Numbered from the stretch's first letter, positions 1 through 6,516 are shown. The stretch is DNA of 7,950 nt from Oscillospiraceae bacterium (GCA_019423445.1 JAHZBJ010000099.1:1-7950), one strand, 5' to 3'. Numbers and translations are program-made. Notes: a model not told the origin generated them from the letters alone.

Positions 1-5
1 TTTTG

Positions 6-31
6 CTTCCTTTGTTTCATTACAAAGGAAG
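6..31. repeat. Perfect 10-bp inverted repeat (hairpin) at left edge
   Basis: CTTCCTTTGT (6-15) and ACAAAGGAAG (22-31) are perfect reverse complements separated by a 6-nt loop. Its right arm overlaps the start of the 94-bp repeat (from 24). The other repeat copy runs off the window at the equivalent point, so whether this hairpin belongs to the repeat cannot be seen. It has only four G/C pairs and no adjoining T-run on either strand, so it is a poor candidate for an intrinsic terminator of fmt, although it lies about 110 nt past the fmt stop. Confidence 0.6.
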
Positions 32-117
32 TGCCCGCCCGGCATGAGGGCTACAAACTGGCGATACCGCCAAAAGTATGCCTCCCCGGCTGTGTCGGGC
101 TCACAATCTTTCGCCCC
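24..117 (+). repeat. 94-bp interspersed repeat, copy 1 (inverted relative to 7857-7950)
   Basis: Aligned by eye to the reverse complement of 7857-7950, this segment matches at about 84 of 94 positions without gaps. The first 32 bases are identical (24-55). Inside it lie two small inverted repeats: TGGCG/CGCCA (59-63/68-72), not conserved in copy 2, and CCCGGC/GTCGGG (85-90/94-99), which is conserved. Weaker similarity may continue past 117 toward the fmt stop. It encodes no convincing protein. It is probably a dispersed intergenic repeat of this genome; the family is not one I can name. Confidence 0.85.
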
Positions 118-142
118 GTTTCTATCACCCATAATATATCCC

Positions 143-1075
143 TCATTCCCCCCGGAACAGGTTATCCCCCTTGGTCAGCCGTGCGCCCCGCATGAACTCT
201 CCGCCGGTCATCCGGCCTTTGCCCTCCGGCTGCACCTCAGTCAGCTCCAGGGCGCCGCTGCCGCAGGCAACCACCAGCTTTTTGCTGTCCAGAATCTCTC
301 CCGGCTTGCCGCTGCCGGCAACCAGTACACTGCGGTGAATCTTCAGATTTTTTCCATTGGCGGCGGGGATGGTCACCGATGGCCAGGGATTGAGGCCCCG
401 GATGAGGTTATGGATAGCTTTGGCGTCCTGATCAAAGCTTTTCAGCTGTCCCATGGCCTTGTCCAGCATGGGGGCCATGGTGGCTTCCTCTTCCTGCTGG
501 GGACGGCGGGGGACATTTCCCTCCTCAAACAGCTTCATGGTGCGGGAGAGGCACTCCGCTCCCAGCTCCATCAGCCGGTCAAAAAGCTCTCCGCTGGTTT
601 CGTTCTCTTCCACCGGGGTCTCCATAGTGAGGATCATATCGCCGGTGTCCATCCCCTCAGCCATATACATGGAGGTGACACCGGCCACCGCATCCCCGTT
701 GAGGACGCTCCACTGGATAGGGGCCGCTCCCCGGTACTTGGGCAGCAGGGAGCCGTGGATATTGACGCATCCCAGCGGCGGGCAGTCCAGGATATCCTTG
801 GGCAGAATGCGGCCATAAGCCACCACCACAATCAGTTCCGGCGCCAGCTGCCGCAGGATTTCCAAAGCGCTGCCATCCCGCAGCTTGGTGGGCTGCCAGA
901 CAGGGATGCCCTTCTCCAGCGCCAGTTCCTTCACCGGAGGGGGACAAAGGGTGTAACCCCGGCCCCGGGGCTTATCCGGCTGGGTGAATACCCCCACCAC
1001 CTCATGACCATCCTCCAGCAGCCGCCGGAGACAGGGCACCGCGAAATCCGGCGTTCCCATAAATACCACGCGCAT
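143..1075 (-). CDS. fmt: Methionyl-tRNA formyltransferase
   Basis: A 310-residue cytoplasmic enzyme that transfers the formyl group of 10-formyltetrahydrofolate to Met-tRNA(fMet), making the initiator tRNA. The N-terminal formyltransferase domain (about 1-180) opens with MRVVFMGTPDFAVP. It carries the catalytic block NIHGSLLPKYRGAAPIQW, with Asn105 and His107, and GMDTGD with the conserved Asp around 143-146. The C-terminal part (about 200-310) is the tRNA-binding OB-like domain, with the typical IRGLNPWP motif. Length matches the family. The ATG at 1075 is preceded by GGAGGA with 6 nt spacing, and the ribosome binding site abuts the def stop 12 nt upstream, so def and fmt are co-transcribed and probably coupled. 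The usual downstream clostridial neighbours are not in the window; a repeat begins 25 bp past the stop. No obvious terminator follows. Confidence 0.97.
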   Translation of the reverse strand: MRVVFMGTPDFAVPCLRRLLEDGHEVVGVFTQPDKPRGRGYTLCPPPVKELALEKGIPVWQPTKLRDGSALEILRQLAPELIVVVAYGRILPKDILDCPPLGCVNIHGSLLPKYRGAAPIQWSVLNGDAVAGVTSMYMAEGMDTGDMILTMETPVEENETSGELFDRLMELGAECLSRTMKLFEEGNVPRRPQQEEEATMAPMLDKAMGQLKSFDQDAKAIHNLIRGLNPWPSVTIPAANGKNLKIHRSVLVAGSGKPGEILDSKKLVVACGSGALELTEVQPEGKGRMTGGEFMRGARLTKGDNLFRGE

Positions 1076-1087
1076 GGCCCATCCTCC

Positions 1088-1570
1088 TTATTCGTCGCCG
1101 TACATCTCTTCCAGTTCTTCCTCTGTGAGCATCCGCTCAGCGTGATCCTTGAAGATCACACCATCCAGATGGTCGTTCTCATGGCACATGGCCCGGGCGT
1201 ACAGCTCTTCGCCGGTCTCCTCAAACCACTTGCCATGGCGGTCCTGAGCGCGGATGGTCACTTTATCGGGGCGGGTGACGATGCCGTACTCTCCAGGAGA
1301 GGACAGGCACCCTTCCTCGCCGGTCTGACTGCCGCAGCTGGAAAGGATCTGGGGATTGATAAACTCCACTACCCCTTCTCCCACATCGATGATAAAGACC
1401 CGGCGCAGGATGCCCACCTGTACCGCCGCCAGTCCCACACCGTTTGCCTTTGCCATGGTTTCTGCCATATCGTCCAGCAGCTCCCACAGCTTCTGATCAA
1501 ATTTTTCCACCGGCTTGCTCTTTTTGCGGAGGATGTCGTCCCCCTCCTTGCGAATGTTGCGAATCGCCAT
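1088..1570 (-). CDS. def: Peptide deformylase
   Basis: A 160-residue metalloenzyme that removes the N-formyl group from nascent proteins, undoing what the neighbouring Fmt product introduces. All three family motifs are visible: motif I GVGLAAVQ (44-51, with Val where many deformylases have Pro), motif II EGCLS (86-90) and motif III HENDH (130-134). Cys88, His130 and His134 are the expected metal ligands and Glu131 the catalytic acid. The acidic C-terminal tail is short. The ATG at 1570 follows AAAAAAGGAGTG at good spacing. It is the first gene of a def-fmt pair. The 142-bp gap to priA is AT-rich and contains a hairpin (1597-1622), so def may have its own promoter; a TATATT lies at 1638-1643 on the minus strand but I see no good -35. 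Confidence 0.97.
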   Translation of the reverse strand: MAIRNIRKEGDDILRKKSKPVEKFDQKLWELLDDMAETMAKANGVGLAAVQVGILRRVFIIDVGEGVVEFINPQILSSCGSQTGEEGCLSSPGEYGIVTRPDKVTIRAQDRHGKWFEETGEELYARAMCHENDHLDGVIFKDHAERMLTEEELEEMYGDE

Positions 1571-1596
1571 GGATATCTCACTCCTTTTTTACTTTT

Positions 1597-1622
1597 GTTC
1601 CCGGAGCTTTTCCACCGGGAAC
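1597..1622 (-). other. Hairpin in the def leader
   Basis: On the minus strand GTTCCCGG and CCGGGAAC form a perfect 8-bp stem around a 10-nt loop. It ends about 26 nt upstream of the def ATG, just before the A-rich ribosome binding site. No T-run follows on either strand, so a terminator is unlikely. It may shield the leader RNA or modulate translation; this is inference from position only. Confidence 0.5.
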
Positions 1623-1712
1623 CTCTTGTTCTGTGAAAATATATGAAAAGCAATAAACTGCAAATTTTCTGTCCCGCAGCTCTCCAATACATTTATGGGA
1701 CCGAGGCCCCGC

Positions 1713-4127
1713 CTAAAAGGAAGAATCATAACTGGGGTCTACAAAAACAGACGCTCCTTTGGGGGCATTTTTTCCCGCCCAGGCCAGGATCCGGGAAAAA
1801 AGCTCCCGGCTTCTGGGGCTGTTGCGGCTTTTGATCAGAATCTTATAGCGGTATTTTCCCGCCACCTTGAACACCGTGGCTTCGGACAGGCCCAGCAGCC
1901 TCACCGGCAGATCAGGGTATTCCTCCCGTAAAAGCCGGGTCAATTCCTCCAGCACCTCTTTTGCCCATCGTCCCGTCTGCTCCTGGCTGAGCCCCCACAG
2001 CCCAATACAGTACAAACGGCAGAAGGGCGGATAGAGGTGCAGCTTTCGGCTGTGGATCTCCTCATGATAAAAATCCTCATACCGCTGCGCCGCGGCGGTG
2101 GTAAGCACAGGATTTTCCGGCGTGTAGGTTTGAATGATGGCCCGGCCGGGCAGCGTATTCCGTCCGCTGCGGCCTACCACCTGGGTCACCAGGGCAAAGG
2201 TCCGCTCATAGCTGCGGAAATCCTCCCCATACAGGGACTGATCCACCCCCAGCACCCCCACCAGGGTCACCTTGGGAAAATCCAAACCCTTGGCCACCAT
2301 CTGAGTACCGATCATAATATCATAGTTTCCCTCCCGGAAGTCGGTCAAATACTTCTGGTGGGAATATTTCTGCATGGTCGTATCCAGATCCATCCGCAAT
2401 ACCCGGGCGTCAGGGAAGCGGCTTTTCAGCTCCTCCTCCACCTTCTGGGTCCCCAGACCGGCGTAGCGGATATACTCGCTGCCGCAGTGGGGACAGGTTT
2501 TGGGGGCCGGGGCGCTGTAGCCGCAGTAATGGCACATCAGGCGGTTATTGGCGGCGTGATATTTCAGAGGGATGGAACAGTTGGGACACTCCGCCGGCTG
2601 GTGACAGCTCATGCACTTCACCTGAGCGCTGTAGCCCCGGCGGTTGAGAAGAAGGATGGTCTGCTCCCCACGGTGGAGATTCTGCAAAATCTCCTCACAC
2701 AGGGTCTGGGACAGGCATTCTCCCGCCATCTCCTCCCCCCGCAGATCCAGAATGGTCACATCCGGCAGCCGGGCTCCTCCATAGCGGCGGGAAAGGCGCA
2801 CCAGCTGATACTCCCCCTTCTGGGCCCGGTAAAAGCTCTCCACCGAAGGGGTTGCGCTGGCCAGAATCAGCAGCCCCTTATGATACTGGATCCTGGCTCT
2901 GGCCGCCTCCCTGGCGTCAAATCGGGGAGCGCTCTCCGATTTATAGGTATGCTCCTGTTCCTCATCAATGACAATGAGGCCCAGCCGCTCCAGAGGAGCG
3001 AACACGGCGGAACGGGTGCCCACCACCACATCCACCAGTCCCCGGCGGATCCGCTTCCATTCATCCAATCGCTCCGACAGGGACAGGCCACTGTGAAGCA
3101 CCGCCACCCGGGAGCCGAAATAGCCATGGAAGGTTTCAATGGTCTGGGGCGTGAGGGAAATTTCCGGTACCAGCACAATTGCCTGCCGCCCCTCTGACAC
3201 CACCTGGTCGGTCATCCGCAGGAACACCTGGGTTTTGCCGCTGCCGGTGACGCCATATAAAAGGGCAGTACTGCCCGTTCCCTTCCGGTATTCCCCACCG
3301 AGGACCCGAACCGCCTGCTCCTGTTCCGCCGACAGCTGAGGTCGTGGAGCGTCTCCCTTCCGGTCCGCGTCCCGGTAGGGGTCCCGGTAGGTCTCCTGCT
3401 GAAAATATTCCGCCGCTCCGGCGGACACCAGCTTGTCCACCACCCCTTTGGTGACACCGGCAAAATAACAGATCTCCCGCACCGAAGCCGCTCCCGCCTG
3501 GGAAAGCAGCTCCGCCGCATTTTGCTGCTTGGGGGTGAGTTTTTTCTCCTCCCACCCCTCCAGCAGCCGCACCATCAGCAGGGTTTGGTCCTGGACCCGG
3601 CGGCGGATCAGATCCTCCGCTGCCAGCAGTCCCCGCTGGGTCATCTCCTCCAGCAGCTTCTCCCCCTCAGGGAACTGGTCGGGCGGCAGGTCCTCCGCTG
3701 TCAGCGGTGTCCGGCGGCCCCGGAACAAAGCCAGTACCTGCCGCTCCTCTTCTTCCGGCTCCACCGGGAATGGTTCCACCGGCAGATAGCCCCGCTGGAG
3801 CTTCTGGCCGTACCCGGCGGGCAGCAGCACCCGAAGGGCGTCAAACCATGTGCAGAAAGTCTGTTCCCGAAGCCATTTTAACAGCCCCAGCTGTTCTTCT
3901 CCCAGCACCGGCTCCTGATCCGAAAGGGCTTTGAGGGGTTTGAGCCCAGCGGTATCCTCCGTCTGGCCCATCTCCACGATCAGCGCCATCCGGTCCCCGC
4001 CGCGGCCAAAGGAGACCACCGCCCGCATTCCCGGACGGGCATCCATCCCCTGCGGTATGGCATAGTCATACAGTTTGTCGTAGGAGTAAGCGGCCTTTTC
4101 CACCGCCACCCGGGCTGTTCGCGTCAT
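1713..4127 (-). CDS. priA: Primosomal replication restart helicase PriA
   Basis: An 804-residue DNA helicase that recognises stalled forks and D-loops and reloads the replicative helicase. The N-terminal DNA-binding region (about 1-270) is followed by the DEAD-like core: Walker A VTGSGKT (293-299) and the Walker B-type box DEEQEHTYK (from 388; many PriA proteins have DEEHE-SYK). Zinc sites follow with four CxxC pairs (Cys505/508, 514/517, 532/535, 545/548), then the helicase C-terminal motifs GTQMVAKGLDFP and QVVGRSGR (649-656). All eight zinc ligands and both ATPase motifs are intact. The ATG at 4127 is chosen over one 24 nt upstream because AAAGGAGG sits 7 nt before it and the protein then begins like other PriA proteins (TARVAVEKAAYSYD). 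It lies 115 bp after rpoZ, beyond a terminator; no clear promoter of its own is visible in that gap. Confidence 0.97.
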   Translation of the reverse strand: MTRTARVAVEKAAYSYDKLYDYAIPQGMDARPGMRAVVSFGRGGDRMALIVEMGQTEDTAGLKPLKALSDQEPVLGEEQLGLLKWLREQTFCTWFDALRVLLPAGYGQKLQRGYLPVEPFPVEPEEEERQVLALFRGRRTPLTAEDLPPDQFPEGEKLLEEMTQRGLLAAEDLIRRRVQDQTLLMVRLLEGWEEKKLTPKQQNAAELLSQAGAASVREICYFAGVTKGVVDKLVSAGAAEYFQQETYRDPYRDADRKGDAPRPQLSAEQEQAVRVLGGEYRKGTGSTALLYGVTGSGKTQVFLRMTDQVVSEGRQAIVLVPEISLTPQTIETFHGYFGSRVAVLHSGLSLSERLDEWKRIRRGLVDVVVGTRSAVFAPLERLGLIVIDEEQEHTYKSESAPRFDAREAARARIQYHKGLLILASATPSVESFYRAQKGEYQLVRLSRRYGGARLPDVTILDLRGEEMAGECLSQTLCEEILQNLHRGEQTILLLNRRGYSAQVKCMSCHQPAECPNCSIPLKYHAANNRLMCHYCGYSAPAPKTCPHCGSEYIRYAGLGTQKVEEELKSRFPDARVLRMDLDTTMQKYSHQKYLTDFREGNYDIMIGTQMVAKGLDFPKVTLVGVLGVDQSLYGEDFRSYERTFALVTQVVGRSGRNTLPGRAIIQTYTPENPVLTTAAAQRYEDFYHEEIHSRKLHLYPPFCRLYCIGLWGLSQEQTGRWAKEVLEELTRLLREEYPDLPVRLLGLSEATVFKVAGKYRYKILIKSRNSPRSRELFSRILAWAGKNAPKGASVFVDPSYDSSF

Positions 4128-4134
4128 GCCGCCG

Positions 4135-4142
4135 CCTCCTTT
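4135..4142 (-). promoter_or_regulatory. Ribosome binding site deciding the priA start
   Basis: AAAGGAGG on the minus strand, 7 nt before the ATG at 4127. It lies downstream of an in-frame ATG at 4151, which would place this Shine-Dalgarno inside the coding region and add the glycine-rich stretch MMLKGGGG. This supports 4127 as the real start. Confidence 0.8.
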
Positions 4143-4197
4143 GAGCATCAATTGCCGGGAGAACAGGACCTTCCCTCTCTCCGGGAAATATCAGGCG

Positions 4198-4233
4198 AAA
4201 AAGCAAAAGCAGCCGCAGTTTTCCCGCGGCTGC
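4198..4233 (-). terminator. Intrinsic terminator after rpoZ
   Basis: On the minus strand a perfect 8-bp GC-rich stem, GCAGCCGC/GCGGCTGC (extendable by one G-U and one G-C pair), closes a short A-rich loop and is followed at once by TTTTGCTTTTT. It begins 10 nt past the rpoZ stop. It should end most transcripts of the yicC-to-rpoZ unit before priA. Confidence 0.88.
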
Positions 4234-4242
4234 GTCCCATTC

Positions 4243-4518
4243 TTATTCTTCTTCCGCTGCGGCTTCAGCCTGCTGGGGCTCTTCAGCCTCTTCCGCCGGC
4301 TGTTCCTCATGGGATTCTACACTTACATCGCTGTCAGACAGCTTCAGCTCACCGCTGGCGAACATATTCACCGCCATGGTCACCGGCTTCTCATCCAGCA
4401 TCACATGGTTCTCCTCTGCCTCAGAGGCGATCTGGCGGGCCTTGCGGGCCACCGCCACTACAAACTCATAATAACTCTCCCCAGGTTTGAGAATCTGGGA
4501 CATAGCAGGTCTAAGCAT
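4243..4518 (-). CDS. rpoZ: DNA-directed RNA polymerase omega subunit
   Basis: A 91-residue small subunit that helps assemble and stabilise RNA polymerase by clasping the beta-prime subunit. Seen: the N-terminal MLRPAMSQIL, the helix YYEFVVAVARKARQI (16-30) matching the conserved omega core, and EKPVTMAV (43-50). From about residue 63 the protein becomes a low-complexity acidic Glu/Ala/Pro tail. The ATG at 4518 is chosen because the protein then starts as omega proteins do and has GAGG 9 nt upstream. It overlaps the end of gmk by 8 nt (ATGCTTAG), consistent with translational coupling. A second in-frame ATG at 4503 would remove conserved N-terminal residues. It is the last gene before a strong terminator, and gmk-rpoZ adjacency is typical of bacteria. 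Confidence 0.94.
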   Translation of the reverse strand: MLRPAMSQILKPGESYYEFVVAVARKARQIASEAEENHVMLDEKPVTMAVNMFASGELKLSDSDVSVESHEEQPAEEAEEPQQAEAAAEEE

Positions 4519-5125
4519 TTTCCAGCACCTCTTCAATAAAATCTCTGTTAAACTTTCTGCTGCACCGGGCGGATTCAATAATATAGCCCAGACGGTCGGC
4601 AGCATCAGAAACCACGTCGTTGACCACAATGTAATCGTAGTCCAGCGCCATGGCCACCTCACGGCGGGCAGTTTCCAGCCGTCCGCGGATCTCCTCGCTG
4701 TTTTCGGTGTTGCGGCCTACCAGACGGCGCTTGAGCTCCTGGTAGGAGGGGGGCATCACAAAGATGCTCAGCGCGCCGGGGAACCGGTCTCTCACCTGTT
4801 TGGCGCCCTTGACCTCAATTTCCAGGATCACATCCTTGCCCTGGGAAAGAAGCTTGCGGATGGGACCGGCGGGAGAACCGTAGTAGTTGCCGTTGTAGCA
4901 GGTGTACTCGATCACTTCCCCCTTCTGGATCATCTCCTCAAAGGCTTCCTTGGTGACAAAGTGATAGTGAACGCCGTCGATCTCACCGGGGCGGGGCTTG
5001 CGGGTAGTAGCGGAAACAGAACAAACCGCCTCGGTACCCCTGCGGAGATATTCCGCCAGAATCGTACCTTTACCGGCGCCGGAGGGACCGGAAAAAACCA
5101 CCAGCATCCCGTTTTTATTCTTCAT
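4511..5125 (-). CDS. gmk: Guanylate kinase
   Basis: A 204-residue cytoplasmic kinase that phosphorylates GMP and dGMP to the diphosphates using ATP, feeding GTP and dGTP synthesis and recycling. The P-loop GPSGAGKGT is at 13-21 and the GMP-binding block TRKPRPGEIDGVHYHFV begins at 41. IEYTCYNGNYYGSP and the lid and C-terminal segments (IFVMPPSYQELKRRL, then DYDYIVVND) follow in the usual order. Length fits the family. The ATG at 5125 is preferred because GAGGAG lies at suitable spacing and it overlaps the remA stop by 11 nt; the ATG at 5107 would delete the short N-terminal leader but is not excluded. It overlaps rpoZ by 8 nt downstream, so remA, gmk and rpoZ should be translated as a coupled series. 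Confidence 0.96.
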   Translation of the reverse strand: MKNKNGMLVVFSGPSGAGKGTILAEYLRRGTEAVCSVSATTRKPRPGEIDGVHYHFVTKEAFEEMIQKGEVIEYTCYNGNYYGSPAGPIRKLLSQGKDVILEIEVKGAKQVRDRFPGALSIFVMPPSYQELKRRLVGRNTENSEEIRGRLETARREVAMALDYDYIVVNDVVSDAADRLGYIIESARCSRKFNRDFIEEVLENA

Positions 5126-5384
5126 TTTCCAGCTCCTCCTCATCGTCCTCATAGTCCACAATGCGGTTGGCCACTGTTTCCGGCTGTACCGCCGACAGGA
5201 TCACATGGTCGGAATCGGTGATGATCACCGCCCGGGTACGCCGTCCATAGGTGGCGTCGATGAGGTTGCCGTTGTCCCTCGCGTCCTGAATGATCCGCTT
5301 GATGGGGGCGGATTCCGGGCTGACAATAGCCACCAGCCTGTTGGCGGAGACCATATTGCCAAAGCCGATATTAATCAGTTTCAT
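5115..5384 (-). CDS. remA: RemA/ExtA family DNA-binding regulator (DUF370)
   Basis: An 89-residue protein of the DUF370 family. In Bacillus subtilis RemA is a DNA-binding activator of biofilm matrix and osmoprotection genes; in clostridia the target is generally unknown. Seen: MKLINIGFGNMVSANRLVAIVSP at the start, SAPIKRIIQDAR (25-36), the arginine-rich block GRRTRAVI (47-54), then SDHVILSAVQPETVANR, all characteristic of the family. An acidic tail (DYEDDEEELENEE) ends the protein. The start at 5384 (GGGGAG upstream) gives the standard family length; the open frame extends further upstream, but those residues overlap the preceding ORF in another frame. It overlaps the small membrane ORF by 14 nt and gmk by 11 nt. 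The remA-gmk-rpoZ order is the classical clostridial arrangement. Confidence 0.95.
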   Translation of the reverse strand: MKLINIGFGNMVSANRLVAIVSPESAPIKRIIQDARDNGNLIDATYGRRTRAVIITDSDHVILSAVQPETVANRIVDYEDDEEELENEE

Positions 5385-5556
5385 GGCTGTTTCTCCCCTT
5401 ATGGTGTTTCTTCCTGCTGGTGTACCAGAACAAACCCGCAATCAGTGCAACACCCGTCAGTCCTCCCACTGCCAGCAGCGGCAGGCTGGGACAAAAGGCC
5501 ACAAAGACTGCGGTAGGGCCATCCGCCCCGCCGATCACTCCTATGGATGGATTCAC
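5371..5556 (-). CDS. Small single-span membrane protein with decarboxylase beta-subunit-like signature
   Basis: A 61-residue ORF starting at GTG (5556) with AAGGAGG 9 nt upstream, 22 nt after the yicC stop and overlapping remA by 14 nt. Its N-terminal IGVIGGADGPTAVFV (5-19) resembles the GGADGPTAIF signature of the membrane beta subunit of sodium-translocating decarboxylases (OadB/GcdB/MmdB). Yet the protein is far shorter than that roughly 400-residue family. Residues about 24-46 (LPLLAVGGLTGVALIAGLFWYTS) form one hydrophobic span, followed by a basic tail (RKKHHKGR), predicting a cytoplasmic C terminus by the positive-inside rule. It lacks the biotin-linked catalytic and sodium-binding machinery of a pump. 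It could be a standalone microprotein or a remnant. The strong ribosome binding site and tight packing argue that it is expressed. Function unknown. Confidence 0.75.
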   Translation of the reverse strand: MNPSIGVIGGADGPTAVFVAFCPSLPLLAVGGLTGVALIAGLFWYTSRKKHHKGRNSHETD

Positions 5557-5565
5557 ATCCCTCCG

Positions 5566-5572
5566 CCTCCTT
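5566..5572 (-). promoter_or_regulatory. Ribosome binding site of the GTG-started small ORF
   Basis: AAGGAGG on the minus strand with 9 nt to the GTG at 5556. An ATG at 5558 overlaps this GTG but is followed immediately by TGA, so only the GTG opens the 61-codon frame. Confidence 0.65.
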
Positions 5573-5578
5573 CACCGG

Positions 5579-6457
5579 CTACTCAATGTTCTGGATCTGC
5601 TCGCGGATTTTTTCAATATTGCTCTTGATATCCACCACCAGCCGGGCGATCTGCACGTCCTGTGCCTTGCTGCCGATGGTGTTGGCCTCCCGGTTCATCT
5701 CCTGCACCAGGAAATCCAGCTTGCGGCCCACCGCCTCCGGCAGCTCCAGAATATCCCGCAGCTGGGCGATATGACTGCGCAGCCGCACCGTTTCCTCGTC
5801 CACCGCCAGCTTTTCCGCCACAATGGCCGCCTCGGTGAGGATCCGCTGCTGATCGATAGTGGTGGTTTGCAGCAGCTCCTGAAGCTTGGCTGTCAGCCGT
5901 GCCCGGTACTCCGCCACCGTCTGGGGAGAGCGCTCCTCCACACCGGTCACCGCTTCCTCGATGGCTTCCAGGCGGTTGAGCACATCAGCCTTCAGCCGCT
6001 GGCCTTCCACCTGGCGCATAGCCACAAACCGCTCCACCGCGGCTTCCGCCACCTGCCGGACATCATTCCAAACCTGGTCCTCATCCTCCGCCGCCTTGCG
6101 TACAGTGAAAATATCGCTGAACCGGCTGAGAACCGACAGGGTCACATCATCCTTGACCCCCAGCTCCTCACCCAGCTGGCGCAGCTCCCGAAGATAATCG
6201 GCAGCCAAAGTCCGGTTGATGGACACATCAGCTCCACCGCCGTCGATGGTCTGCATCGTCAGGCTCACGTCCACCTTTCCCCGGGAAATAGCGGACTGAA
6301 GCAGACCTTTCAGCTTGTCATCCAGGTACCCGTAGGCCCGGGGCAGCCGGGAGGAATACTCAAAGTACCGGTGGTTGACCGCACGGATCTCCACCGTAAT
6401 ATCCCGGCCTCCCAGTGTCTCCTGGGCGCGCCCGTAACCAGTCATGCTTCTAATCAT
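5579..6457 (-). CDS. yicC: YicC family endoribonuclease
   Basis: A 292-residue cytoplasmic protein of the YicC/YloC family (YicC_N plus DUF1732); family members in E. coli and B. subtilis have been shown to have endoribonuclease activity. Seen: the hallmark N-terminal MIRSMTGYGRA, then VEIRAVNHRYFEYSSRLPRAY (about 23-43). The conserved C-terminal block runs from LRSHIAQLRDILELPEAVGRKLDFLVQEMNREANTIGSK to the IKSNIEKIREQIQNIE end, which should be helical. The ATG at 6457 is preceded by AAAGGGGCGGG and gives the family N terminus; the in-frame ATG 39 nt upstream overlaps a leader hairpin and adds residues not seen in the family. It is the first gene after the promoter at 6517-6546 and heads the unit that continues into the small membrane ORF, remA, gmk and rpoZ. 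Confidence 0.95.
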   Translation of the reverse strand: MIRSMTGYGRAQETLGGRDITVEIRAVNHRYFEYSSRLPRAYGYLDDKLKGLLQSAISRGKVDVSLTMQTIDGGGADVSINRTLAADYLRELRQLGEELGVKDDVTLSVLSRFSDIFTVRKAAEDEDQVWNDVRQVAEAAVERFVAMRQVEGQRLKADVLNRLEAIEEAVTGVEERSPQTVAEYRARLTAKLQELLQTTTIDQQRILTEAAIVAEKLAVDEETVRLRSHIAQLRDILELPEAVGRKLDFLVQEMNREANTIGSKAQDVQIARLVVDIKSNIEKIREQIQNIE

Positions 6458-6486
6458 GGTTCCCGCCCCTTTCTGGGCAAAAATTT

Positions 6487-6503
6487 GCAGGGTCATGCCC
6501 TGC
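6487..6503 (-). other. Hairpin in the yicC leader
   Basis: On the minus strand GCAGGG and CCCTGC pair as a 6-bp stem with a 5-nt loop, followed by AAATTTTTG. It should start a few nucleotides after the predicted transcription start near 6510. It resembles a weak terminator or a 5' stabilising hairpin; the T-run is short and offset by three A residues, so strong termination is doubtful. Confidence 0.45.
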
Positions 6504-6516
6504 TGTTCTGTTTTTT

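Noticed and set aside
1597..1622. The def leader hairpin as a terminator of priA
   Set aside because: No T-run follows the stem on the minus strand; A-rich sequence and the def ribosome binding site follow instead.
44..1636. A 530-codon plus-strand open frame opposite fmt and def
   Set aside because: It is fully antisense to two genes with intact catalytic motifs, begins inside the repeat, has no family resemblance, and arises from GC-biased codon use.
2037..3197. A 386-codon plus-strand open frame inside priA
   Set aside because: It is antisense to the conserved helicase core of PriA and has a histidine/glutamine/leucine-rich shadow composition with no recognisable domain.
4127..4151. An upstream ATG extending PriA by eight residues
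   Set aside because: It would add a glycine-rich leader encoded by the Shine-Dalgarno region itself; the strong site at 4135-4142 fits the ATG at 4127.
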